64,000 nucleotides of DNA from an uncultured Alphaproteobacteria bacterium (lineage in GTDB: Bacteria; Pseudomonadota; Alphaproteobacteria; Micavibrionales; Micavibrionaceae). Made by a program: the position numbers and the translations under genes. Under the pieces are notes generated by a model. It was not told the origin of the DNA, ran no database searches, and saw only the letters and a program-made list of their open reading frames with translations. This document shows, piece by piece, positions 55,113 to 62,864 of the stretch. Location: positions 1 to 64,000 of the forward strand of contig CALDTV010000007.1 in assembly GCA_937923625.1 (NCBI GenBank), in the 5' to 3' direction. How positions within the stretch are numbered: position 1 is the first letter of the stretch; every line of letters starts with the position of its first letter.

Positions 55113-55282
55113 GCGTGAATTTTACAATCAGATTATTAATCAAAATACAGCTTAGCTTTTTGCGCCCCGATCAGCAAGAGATCATAGCCCTTTATCAGCA
55201 TGCTTATATCACACTCTAGCCTAGTAAGAAGATTATATGCAAATAAGGCAAAGGCTCAAATTTACGACGCGCTGTTTTAGCA
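55113..55282 (-). promoter_or_regulatory. dotD operon promoter region
   Basis: On the - strand a TATAAT (about 55233-55238) has TTGAGC 16 bp upstream (about 55255-55260), a fair housekeeping promoter. The + strand string AATAAGGCAAA (55242-55252) sits between the two boxes and is shared with the icmD and dotI operon leaders. Confidence 0.6.
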
Positions 55283-55708
55283 CTATTTAGTTGCTTCATT
55301 TCTGAGCAAGCCCTTTGTTTTCATTGCTTCTATGACCTTACCCTTATATTTCATGCCATATTTAGGCGTACGAGAGTGATAATGCGCGATAGCTTGGGAT
55401 AAATTACCTGTTTCGTTCATGTGATTGCGCAAAATCCATGCCGCCACACCCATGTTGGTGCAAGGATCATCCTTTATCCATTGAAGCGCGGTATTGTTAC
55501 TAACGCCCCATTTTTCAGATAATTCAGGCACCCATAAGGTGTTGATTTGCATAGGCCCAAGGTCGTATGTGCCATTTTTATTTGGCCCAACGGCCTGTCC
55601 CGGCTTTCCGCCTTCGACCTGATATATGCCCACCAACACAGCAGGGGGCACAGAATAAGTTTGAGAGGCAAGCATTAAGCACGCCGCGATTACCTGACTC
55701 ATCGCCAT
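55283..55708 (-). CDS. VirB1-like lytic transglycosylase
   Basis: A 141-residue SLT-domain protein: signal-like start (AMSQVIAACLMLA), catalytic glutamate in GIYQVEGG, GPMQINTLW, and the AAWILRNHM ... AIAHYHSRTP end of the fold. Such enzymes open peptidoglycan so that a secretion channel can be built. Its ATG shares one base with the stop of the upstream unknown gene (TAATG). A general housekeeping transglycosylase is less likely given the small size and location. Confidence 0.88.
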   Translation of the reverse strand: MAMSQVIAACLMLASQTYSVPPAVLVGIYQVEGGKPGQAVGPNKNGTYDLGPMQINTLWVPELSEKWGVSNNTALQWIKDDPCTNMGVAAWILRNHMNETGNLSQAIAHYHSRTPKYGMKYKGKVIEAMKTKGLLRNEATK

Positions 55709-56865
55709 TAACTCTCCCCCTCTTCTGGCTTTTTCTTTGCAAAGAAGCCCATAGGGCTTCCACTGGCTGCGGCGGGTGCATTTCCATCACTTGCTGGCGG
55801 GGGAGTGGCAGGTGTTTGCGTAAAGGTTGTTGTTTGTTCAGTGGGAGCGACGGGCGCAGCAGGAGTAGATGCCACAGGCGCGGCCTCAGCCGGTGGTGCA
55901 GCAGGAGCGCCAGTATCGGCCGTTTTGGCACCAGGCTTGAAAAAGCCCATAGGGCTAGACGAAGCAGCAGGAGCAGCGGCTTGAGGCACAGCCTCAGCTG
56001 GTTGTGGTGGCGCCACTGAAGGCGACTCAAGAGGTGGCGGTGCTGGCGGCGCGGCATTTCCCACAGCTTGTTGTGGTGCAACAGCGGAAGATGTTGATGA
56101 TACCGCCGGGCTCGTTTGAATACCCGCCAAAACTTTGACCATTTCCAAACGCGTGGCAAAATCTTCCCAAACGGGATCAAGCGATAATTCTCCCCGTTCT
56201 TCATCATTAGATTGGGATAGACGCGCCGTTTCTGCCCTATGGCATTCAGCATAAATATTGGCGAGTGATTTAAAAACCATTAACTCACCTAGCTTATCAT
56301 CACCATTTATTTCTGCCGCGTGTTGACGCAATCTTACGGCAACATCTTGTATCAATTTTGTTTCACTTTGGCCAAAAGGAAACTCAGCAATAGCATTCAT
56401 CACAGGCGTCAATGTTTGCATGACGATTAAAGATGGTTGGGTTTCATCCAGAAGGGGGGCATCATGATCAATCGTTGTTAAACGTGACTGGCTGATAGCC
56501 AAAGGCGTAAAGTTATCAGAAAAAGCCAGCACAGCTTCTAACGATTTAATAATACGTTGAATATCTTGATCTGCGGGGACGCGCTTATTTTCTTTATAAA
56601 AATTACCCAACATTGGCGCGGCAATTGCTGCCAAGGCAAGGCGCGTTGAGTCTGCCTGCTCCTCACTTTCGCTTAAACCTAAAGAACTATTAAGCGTAAT
56701 GCTGATTTGAACAGCTTGCCCCAAAAGTTGCGCCATGATTTTGGCGGCCTCAACATCGCTATCTTCTGGCTTGTTATCAAGAGCGGTTGCGGATTCAATA
56801 GCTGCAGCCAATGGCGCGCCAATTTTTTCAAGCAACTGAATAGAAAATTTTGAGTTTAAAGACAT
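55708..56865 (-). CDS. Unknown cytoplasmic protein with a Pro/Ala tail and duplicated SPMGFF motif
   Basis: 385 residues without signal or membrane segments. Residues 1-245 are helical (LLEKIGAPLAAAIESA, LGQAVQISITLNSS, IAAPMLGNFYKEN). The rest is low-complexity Pro/Ala/Thr and holds two copies of S-P-M-G-F-F-x-K/P, one at about 300 and one at 371-378 just before the acidic C-terminal EEGES. I recognise no family. It lies between the DsbC/G-like gene and the transglycosylase and overlaps the latter by one base, so it belongs to the secretion region. It could be a cytoplasmic adaptor or a substrate with a terminal signal; this is inference. Confidence 0.6.
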   Translation of the reverse strand: MSLNSKFSIQLLEKIGAPLAAAIESATALDNKPEDSDVEAAKIMAQLLGQAVQISITLNSSLGLSESEEQADSTRLALAAIAAPMLGNFYKENKRVPADQDIQRIIKSLEAVLAFSDNFTPLAISQSRLTTIDHDAPLLDETQPSLIVMQTLTPVMNAIAEFPFGQSETKLIQDVAVRLRQHAAEINGDDKLGELMVFKSLANIYAECHRAETARLSQSNDEERGELSLDPVWEDFATRLEMVKVLAGIQTSPAVSSTSSAVAPQQAVGNAAPPAPPPLESPSVAPPQPAEAVPQAAAPAASSSPMGFFKPGAKTADTGAPAAPPAEAAPVASTPAAPVAPTEQTTTFTQTPATPPPASDGNAPAAASGSPMGFFAKKKPEEGES

Positions 56866-56945
56866 TTAACAATCATAATTTATTAATATGAAACATCATA
56901 ATCACTGCCATATTATAGAATTTTATTCTAAAGGCTTCATTAAAA

Positions 56946-57794
56946 TTATGAAGAAGGTAATTCAGCCAGAATATCGTTAATATTTCCTGCCCGTCCGCGC
57001 ATAATTTTTACTTTACCATCTTTGCCCCGATAGACAGTCATAGGGGTCACAGTGAATTTCCAAGCCTGCATCAGCGCTAAGTTTTTCTCTATTGCTTTTG
57101 TATTTGTATTGGTTTTTGCGGGGAGGGCGTTTTTGTCACCATCTAAGTGATTGAAAAACCTTGTTTCTGCATCTGGCGCGGCCATTAAAAAGGCGGCTTG
57201 CGAGAGTGTTTCCTCACTAAAGCCAACAGGCACCATGCGTACTTGCACCAACCCTTTGGCGATGTAGCTATCCTTTAAATCTTTCATGAAATCATGGCAA
57301 TGGGGGCATTGTGGATCCATGAAAGAGTAAATTACGGGCGCATCATCTTCCCCGAATTGTATCCAATTACTGTTCTCGACCTCTGCAAACATGCGCTCAG
57401 CGGGGGTTTTATACTCAAATGCTTTATTTGTAATATCTTTTGCTTCGCTTAATTTTTCTTCTTTGGGCTTATCAACCGCTAGAAAATCTAGCACGTCGTC
57501 GCTTTGCGCTTGTAAATCGCGGACTTGTTCCATTGTGACCATTTTGCCGTCCTTATCAAACATCAAACCCATAAGAAAGCCTTCGCCATTTGGCGTGACG
57601 TAATAATATTGCTCTTGTCCTTGAAATATCGTGACCCAGCCATCCATGCCATGGCGTTTACCTAAATAACGTGCCTGCGCACCGCGTTCCGTCAAGACTT
57701 CCAGCGCTTCGGGCAAGGCGGGTATCTTATCCTGCGCCTTAACGCTCAACGGCATTAAAAACGAAAAAGAGAGTAAAACAATAAAAAGGCGCAT
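56946..57794 (-). CDS. DsbC/DsbG-like periplasmic thiol-disulfide isomerase
   Basis: 282 residues: signal peptide (RLFIVLLSFSFLMPLSVKAQ), an N-terminal dimerisation-like region (about 25-90), a linker, then a thioredoxin fold with active site CPHC in DPQCPHCHDF and the cis-proline in VTPMTVYRG. The CPHC and the two-part layout resemble DsbG/DsbC, which repair or isomerise disulfides in exported proteins. A dedicated isomerase is common in F- and IncI-like conjugation systems. It is the first gene of a leftward set with the unknown protein and the transglycosylase. Confidence 0.85.
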   Translation of the reverse strand: MRLFIVLLSFSFLMPLSVKAQDKIPALPEALEVLTERGAQARYLGKRHGMDGWVTIFQGQEQYYYVTPNGEGFLMGLMFDKDGKMVTMEQVRDLQAQSDDVLDFLAVDKPKEEKLSEAKDITNKAFEYKTPAERMFAEVENSNWIQFGEDDAPVIYSFMDPQCPHCHDFMKDLKDSYIAKGLVQVRMVPVGFSEETLSQAAFLMAAPDAETRFFNHLDGDKNALPAKTNTNTKAIEKNLALMQAWKFTVTPMTVYRGKDGKVKIMRGRAGNINDILAELPSS

Positions 57795-57900
57795 CGGGGC
57801 ACTCCGTTTGAAATCAAATAATAACAGTATCTTATATAAGTCTATATTATCATACCAGCCAAAATCAAAAGCCTGTATTTTTAGATATTTTGCACGCTCA

Positions 57901-57929
57901 TTGTCATGGCTTCTTATTTTCGTTAATAT
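57901..57929 (+). promoter_or_regulatory. Promoter of the lemA-htpX pair
   Basis: TTGTCA (57901-57906) and TAATAT (57924-57929) with 17 bp spacing, 37 bases before the lemA ATG. An AAAAGGAA ribosome-binding site follows. Confidence 0.65.
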
Positions 57930-57965
57930 GCCTTTGCTTAATTATCATAAAAAAGGAATTTGATC

Positions 57966-58532
57966 ATGGAATGGCTCATACCACTCGGCATCGTTTTAGC
58001 AATTATTGCGGCAATTGCGGCAATCTATAACCGCCTTGTTGCGCTCAGGCAGAACCGTAATAACGCCTATGCTGATATTGACGTACAGCTAAAGCAACGC
58101 TTTGACCTTATTCCTAATTTGGTTGAAACAGTAAAAGGATATGCCGCGCATGAAAAAGGCGTTTTTGAAGAAGTCACAAAGCTTCGGGCCAAAGTGCAAG
58201 ATGCCGACACACCAGCGGATCGCTTAAACGCAGAAAAAGCCCTTGGCAAAGCCATGCTGAATGTTTTTGCCGTGGCGGAAGCCTATCCTGAACTAAAAGC
58301 TGATCAAAATTTTCAAAAGTTAATGGCTGAATTGGCCGATATTGAAAATAAATTGGCTGCGGCACGGCGCTTCTTTAACAATGCCACCAGCGAGCTTAAT
58401 ACCGCCGTCGAGCAGTTCCCTGCCAATCTTATTGCAGGTGCATTTGGCTTTAAAACTGAAGAGTTTTACGAGGTTGAAGAAGAAGAGCGCGAAGTCATGG
58501 AACAAGCGCCTGACGTTAAATTTGGTACGTAG
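57966..58532 (+). CDS. lemA: LemA family protein
   Basis: 188 residues from the ATG at 57966 (a TTG two codons earlier is less likely). A short periplasmic start leads into one membrane helix (about 3-22), then a long helical hairpin domain with the family strings YNRLVALRQNRNNAYADIDVQLKQR (parts NRLVALRQN and NAYADIDVQLKQR), DLIPNLVETVKGYA, and ARRFFNNATSELNTAVEQFP. LemA function is unsettled; it is often paired with an M48 protease as here (58567), 34 bases downstream, suggesting a membrane quality-control module. Confidence 0.93.
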   Translation: MEWLIPLGIVLAIIAAIAAIYNRLVALRQNRNNAYADIDVQLKQRFDLIPNLVETVKGYAAHEKGVFEEVTKLRAKVQDADTPADRLNAEKALGKAMLNVFAVAEAYPELKADQNFQKLMAELADIENKLAAARRFFNNATSELNTAVEQFPANLIAGAFGFKTEEFYEVEEEEREVMEQAPDVKFGT

Positions 58533-58566
58533 ATAAAAGAACGCAAAGCGTAATAAAGATAATCCA

Positions 58567-59739
58567 ATGGCGGGCAAAGGCTTACAAAGCGATATATGGA
58601 ACAATAACCTTAAATCAATTGGGTTATTGAGTTTATATCCCTTCTTGATAATGGGAATTGTATGGGCGTGCGTTGCCGCTTTTTATCAATTAACTGGCGC
58701 AAGCACAGGGATGGGGCAAAGCTTTCAAGGTTATAACGCCACAAACATCAATAGAATGAATGGCCTCAACGTAAATTCAGGCCAGACCAATTTTAATTCA
58801 GTCACATCTGCCAAAAATTTTATTTTTAATTACTGGCCTATCATTTTGACCGTTATTAGCGGCTGGTTCGCCGTTTCTTATCTTTTTCATACAAAGATGA
58901 TCCGCAAAATGTCGCACTCCCATCCCGTAACACGTAAAGAAGAGCCAGAGCTTTATAACTTGCTTGAGAATTTATGTATTTCGGTTGGTATGAAAATGCC
59001 ACGGCTGGAAATTATAGAAAGTCACGCACGTAATGCTTTTGCGAGTGGCATCAATGATAAGACTTTCACCGTCACTGTAACCCGCGGCTTGCTTCAATCA
59101 CTCTCCAAAGATGAAGTTGAGGGGGTCTTGGCGCATGAATTAACCCATATTCGCAATAGGGATGTACGTCTTTTGATTATTACAATTATCTTTACGGGGA
59201 TGATTGGTTTTGCGGCACAATTAATGTGGTCCAATGTGCGCTATGGCATATGGGCAGGACGCAGACGATCAGCAGGAAGCAATAAAAATAACAGCATTAT
59301 TATTCTTTTCGCCATCTTGGCTATTTTATGGATTGGATATTTTGCCACCTTGTTCACACGTTTTGCTATTTCGCGCCGCCGCGAATTTATGGCAGATGCA
59401 GGGGCAGTGCAAATGACCAAAAACCCCGATGGGATGATGCGTGCCCTTATGCGTATTGCGGGAAAAGATCAAATCCCAAAAATGCCTGGTGACATAAACA
59501 TGATGTGCATTGAAAACCGTGTTCCTTTCATGGGACTTTTTGCGACACACCCGCCGATTGAAAACCGCATAGAGTCTTTATCCCAAAATACAGGTTTTGC
59601 TGTACCCAATTTGCCCCAGCTAAAACCATTTCATGCAACACGTGTAGAGCGTGACGAAGCCGTATCGAAACCTATCAAACGCCGTGATAATTGGGTTACG
59701 CGTCAGCGCTTTAAAGCGCGCCGTGGCGGCAATCTATAA
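58567..59739 (+). CDS. M48 (HtpX-like) membrane metalloprotease
   Basis: 390 residues. Two membrane helices come first (about 16-40 and 85-105), then the peptidase domain with the zinc motif HELTH in VLAHELTHIRNRD, a further helix pair (about 195-215 and 235-260), and the third ligand region SRRREFMADAGAV. The C-terminal FATHPPIENRI block is typical of M48B. The enzyme faces the cytoplasm in HtpX and degrades damaged membrane proteins. It is co-transcribed with lemA. The unusually long, Asn/Gly-rich loop between helices 1 and 2 departs from E. coli HtpX (293 residues). Confidence 0.9.
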   Translation: MAGKGLQSDIWNNNLKSIGLLSLYPFLIMGIVWACVAAFYQLTGASTGMGQSFQGYNATNINRMNGLNVNSGQTNFNSVTSAKNFIFNYWPIILTVISGWFAVSYLFHTKMIRKMSHSHPVTRKEEPELYNLLENLCISVGMKMPRLEIIESHARNAFASGINDKTFTVTVTRGLLQSLSKDEVEGVLAHELTHIRNRDVRLLIITIIFTGMIGFAAQLMWSNVRYGIWAGRRRSAGSNKNNSIIILFAILAILWIGYFATLFTRFAISRRREFMADAGAVQMTKNPDGMMRALMRIAGKDQIPKMPGDINMMCIENRVPFMGLFATHPPIENRIESLSQNTGFAVPNLPQLKPFHATRVERDEAVSKPIKRRDNWVTRQRFKARRGGNL

Positions 59740-59876
59740 ATATCACGGCTGAATTATGGCGCAAATGTAAAATCAGACTATATTAGTCCTGTTTTTGTTG
59801 ATTTTTACGTTCATATGGTAGAATATCCGCGGTAGATAATTATTTAATTTTTCAACAAGTAAGGAGTTTGAAAAAA

Positions 59877-60596
59877 ATGGAACCTAATCAATTTGGCTCA
59901 ACTATGCGGGAATCCAGCGCCACTAAAATGGATGTTGGTCTGCGTAAACATATGAACAAAATATACAGCCGCATGGCGGGTGGTGTTTTGGTCACAGCCT
60001 TGGCGGCTTTAATTGTTGGTTCTTCACCAACATTATTAAATTTATTTTTAGGTGGACCGCAAAAATATATCGTCATGTTCGCCCCCCTTGCCATCATCTG
60101 GTTTGGTTTTCGCCCAGAAAAAATGAGCTCGGGTCAGCTTATGGCGGCCTTTTATGGTGTTGCCGTTGTATATGGCATTAGCTTCGCCTCCATAGCGGCG
60201 GTCGCAACAAATGATGCGGCGTTTGCCATATCGGTTGCTAAAGCTTTCTTCATTGCGACATCAATGTTTGCAGGTATGAGTATCCTTGGTTACACAACCA
60301 AAAAAGACTTAAGCGGCATGAAAACATTTTTGAGCATGGGTATCATTGGCTTGGTCGTTTTAAGCGTGATTAACATCTTTACCCAAAGCACGATGATGTC
60401 GAACCTAATTGCGGGCGCTGGTATCCTACTGTTCTCTGGTTTGACTGTCTGGCAAACGCAAGACATGAAGCGTATGTACCACCCCAATAATCCTGCTGAA
60501 TTGGCCAGTCGTTATGCGTGGGCGGCAGCGTTGAACCTTTATATTAGCTTCATCGCAATGTTCCAATATGTGTTGCATTTCATGCAACAGCGTTAA
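59877..60596 (+). CDS. Bax inhibitor-1/YccA family membrane protein
   Basis: 239 residues from the ATG at 59877, which has an AAGGAG site at good distance (a TTG at 59868 is too close to it). Seven hydrophobic helices follow an N-terminal soluble stretch. The family start LRKHMNKIYSRMAGGVLVTALAAL, here parts LRKHMNKIYSRMAGG, and the end YAWAAALNLYISFIAMFQYVLHF are typical, as is the FAGMSILGYTTKKDLSGM core. BI-1 proteins are putative calcium-leak channels and FtsH-linked in E. coli. It is monocistronic with its own terminator. Confidence 0.9.
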   Translation: MEPNQFGSTMRESSATKMDVGLRKHMNKIYSRMAGGVLVTALAALIVGSSPTLLNLFLGGPQKYIVMFAPLAIIWFGFRPEKMSSGQLMAAFYGVAVVYGISFASIAAVATNDAAFAISVAKAFFIATSMFAGMSILGYTTKKDLSGMKTFLSMGIIGLVVLSVINIFTQSTMMSNLIAGAGILLFSGLTVWQTQDMKRMYHPNNPAELASRYAWAAALNLYISFIAMFQYVLHFMQQR

Positions 60597-60623
60597 AACG
60601 CCTTAAATTTAAAAGTTCTTTTA

Positions 60624-60656
60624 AACCTCCGCACGTTAATAAATGCGGGGGTTTTT
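60624..60656 (+). terminator. Rho-independent terminator
   Basis: AACCTCCGCA pairs with TGCGGGGGTT (one wobble) around a 10-base loop, followed by TTTTTT. Confidence 0.88.
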
Positions 60657-60726
60657 TGTTACCGCAAGCTTAATCTTCTGATCCCCAACGATGAAACAAC
60701 AACTATAAACAGCCAAAAGAATACAC

Positions 60727-60770
60727 ATGTAATACATTATGTAAATAAAAGCAATTTAGTGTATAATACA
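60727..60770 (+). promoter_or_regulatory. Two palindromes at the promoter of the sigma-54 activator gene
   Basis: ATGTAATACAT (60727-60737) and TGTATAATACA (60760-60770) are each near-perfect dyads, with centres 33 bp apart (about three helix turns). The second contains TATAAT (60762-60767), the likely -10. This looks like a pair of operators for one repressor or activator dimer, perhaps the gene's own regulator. Confidence 0.6.
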
Positions 60771-60794
60771 TAGAGGGAAAAAGAGGCAAAATAT

Positions 60795-61760
60795 ATGACA
60801 ACGGAACAGAAACATTCTGATTCCTTCGGGCAGTTTATAGGGACATCTTCGGCGATGAAGAAAGTTTATCGCCAGATCATGAATTATGCCCCATTAGATA
60901 ATTGTGTTTTTATCACAGGCGAGTCAGGCACAGGAAAAGAAATTTGCGCCCAATCCCTGCATAGTTATTCGGACCGGCATAACAAATCTTTTATTGCGTT
61001 AAATTGCGCAGGCCTAACAGAAACACTTGCCGATTCAGCCTTATTTGGACACGTCAAAGGTGGTTTCACTGGTGCGCATCAAAGCCGCGATGGTGCAATA
61101 AAGAGAGCTGAAGGGGGCACACTCTTCTTAGATGAGATTTGTGACATGCCGTTAAGCTTACAAGCAAAGCTTTTAAGATTTTGTCAGGACAAAACTTATT
61201 ATAAAGTTGGCTGCGATCAACTGAAAAAAGCAGATATCAGGATAATTTGCGCGACAAATAAAGATCCGTTAACCGAGGTTGCAGAGCAAAAATTTCGTGA
61301 AGATTTATATTACAGGTTGTATGAAACCCCGATTGAGATGCCACCCATAAGAGAGCGTGGTGACGATGCCATCACAATTGCGGAACATTTTTTTCACATA
61401 TATTCTTTAGAACAAAATAAACCCACGCCTGAATTCTCCCATAACGCCTTAAAGCTTTTTAAACAATATGATTGGCTTGGAAATGTCAGGGAGATTCAAA
61501 ATATTGCAAAAAAAATTATATCTGATCACACAGTAAACGTTGTGACCGCCAACATGCTTCCTGATCATATTCAAAAAATAGTCTTTAAAAATCAGCCACA
61601 ACAGAAAACTGACATTATTATGCCGCTGTGGAAAACTGAAAAATCTGTTATTGAACACGCTATTGCTTATTGTGATGGAAATATTGTCAAAGCCGCGGCT
61701 ATGCTAGATATTTCGCCTTCAACCATCTATCGCAAGCGACAAAACTGGCATGGCAATTAG
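60795..61760 (+). CDS. Sigma-54-dependent transcriptional activator, no receiver domain
   Basis: 321 residues. The AAA+ domain starts almost at the N-terminus: Walker A GESGTGKE (about 43-50), the sigma-54 contact loop GGFTGA (in GHVKGGFTGAHQ, the usual form is GAFTGA), Walker B GGTLFLDEI, and the arginine-finger region FREDLYYRL. A C-terminal Fis-like helix-turn-helix ends IVKAAAMLDISPSTIYRK. There is no response-regulator or sensor domain, as in PspF. It likely drives -24/-12 promoters such as that of flgK in this window. The downstream gene mscL has its own start region. Confidence 0.92.
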   Translation: MTTEQKHSDSFGQFIGTSSAMKKVYRQIMNYAPLDNCVFITGESGTGKEICAQSLHSYSDRHNKSFIALNCAGLTETLADSALFGHVKGGFTGAHQSRDGAIKRAEGGTLFLDEICDMPLSLQAKLLRFCQDKTYYKVGCDQLKKADIRIICATNKDPLTEVAEQKFREDLYYRLYETPIEMPPIRERGDDAITIAEHFFHIYSLEQNKPTPEFSHNALKLFKQYDWLGNVREIQNIAKKIISDHTVNVVTANMLPDHIQKIVFKNQPQQKTDIIMPLWKTEKSVIEHAIAYCDGNIVKAAAMLDISPSTIYRKRQNWHGN

Positions 61761-61855
61761 ACATATTCATGTTTTTTATCGCCTTGACTATGTTTTATAT
61801 CAAATGTTAGTTTCCCACGATTATTTACAAATTTTAATAAAAAGAAGGTCCTATT

Positions 61856-62260
61856 ATGTTGAATGAATTTAAAGATTTTATTGCCAAAGGTAATGTCATG
61901 GATATGGCGGTTGGTATCATTATTGGTGCAGCGTTTACCGCGATTGTTACATCTATGGTTGGTGACTTGCTTATGCCTGTTATTGGCATGATCACAAACG
62001 GTGTTGATTTCTCAAATCTATTTATCGCCCTTGACGGTAATACTTATGACAGCTTGAAAGCTGCTGAAGAAGCGGGCGCGCCTGTGATGAAGCACGGTTT
62101 GTTCATTAATGCTGTAATTAACTTCTTAATTGTTGCTTTCGTAATTTTCTTGGTTGTGAAAAAAGTGAACAGCATGAAGAAAAAAGAAGAAGAAGCGCCA
62201 GCAGCACCTGCAGAAGATATTGTTCTTTTGACTGAAATTCGCGATTCTTTGAAAAAATAA
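61856..62260 (+). CDS. mscL: Large-conductance mechanosensitive channel
   Basis: A 134-residue protein with the MscL signature [27 protein letters not shown] (parts [16 protein letters not shown]), [17 protein letters not shown], a periplasmic loop, the second helix [18 protein letters not shown] and a charged C-terminal bundle. It opens under membrane tension to release solutes at osmotic down-shock. An AGAAGG site precedes the ATG; a terminator follows. Confidence 0.97.
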   Translation: MLNEFKDFIAKGNVMDMAVGIIIGAAFTAIVTSMVGDLLMPVIGMITNGVDFSNLFIALDGNTYDSLKAAEEAGAPVMKHGLFINAVINFLIVAFVIFLVVKKVNSMKKKEEEAPAAPAEDIVLLTEIRDSLKK

Positions 62261-62283
62261 TCTTTAGTAAGATATACGAATTT

Positions 62284-62313
62284 GAAAGGGCGTCTTTAGA
62301 TGCCCTTTTTTAA
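62284..62313 (+). terminator. Rho-independent terminator of mscL
   Basis: AAAGGGC pairs with GCCCTTT through a short imperfect loop region, ending in TTTTTT. Confidence 0.8.
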
Positions 62314-62382
62314 TAGTTACTATTTATATTGAAATACCAACGAGCGCTTTAAATAATGCTTTAAGCCCAGAAATTTTGATAA

Positions 62383-62458
62383 TGGTGGAGCCGATCGGAA
62401 TCGAACCGACGACCTCTTCACTGCCAGCGAAGCGCTCTACCAATTGAGCTACGGCCCC
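62383..62458 (-). tRNA. tRNA-Ala (anticodon GGC)
   Basis: Read on the - strand: acceptor GGGGCCG with CGGCTCC including the G3-U70 pair that marks alanine tRNAs, D arm GCTC/GAGC, anticodon loop CTGGCAG with anticodon GGC, T loop TTCGATT, and an encoded CCA (62383-62385). All arms pair. 76 bases in total. Confidence 0.96.
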
Positions 62459-62537
62459 AAACAAGATAAAGAAGGTTTAACGGACTTGATTTTCTTTTTC
62501 AAGTTTTAATAAAGATTAAAAAAGAAGGCTAAATACA

Positions 62538-62864
62538 GTGGTACGTTTCATATTTAGTTGCATGATGATCGTCCCTTTATCTTTTATGGTGGTGCCTATC
62601 TATTTTGGTGTTTCTGCTGAACGTCAAATCATCCTCAAAAAATCAGTTAATTTGGAGAAAACTGACCCCTCCCTTAGTTTTGAGGAAATTTATGATATTG
62701 CGAATAAATCAGAATTTGACCAAGGTTTTGATCCACAATCGCTCAATAAAATAAAAGGGCCGAATAGAAACAATCAGGTTTCAAAAAAGTCTTTTGCTTT
62801 GGGCTTTCGAAGCATAGAAATTCCAGCCTTACCTGAAGCTACCCAGCACGTAAAAAATCTTTAA
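62538..62864 (+). CDS. Small unknown exported or membrane-anchored protein
   Basis: 108 residues from a GTG start with an AAGAAGG site nine bases upstream. The first 25 residues form a signal-like helix (FIFSCMMIVPLSFMVVPIYFG), the rest is soluble and partly polar with no motif. It overlaps the convergent mltA by 4 bases. No family recognised. Confidence 0.55.
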   Translation: MVRFIFSCMMIVPLSFMVVPIYFGVSAERQIILKKSVNLEKTDPSLSFEEIYDIANKSEFDQGFDPQSLNKIKGPNRNNQVSKKSFALGFRSIEIPALPEATQHVKNL

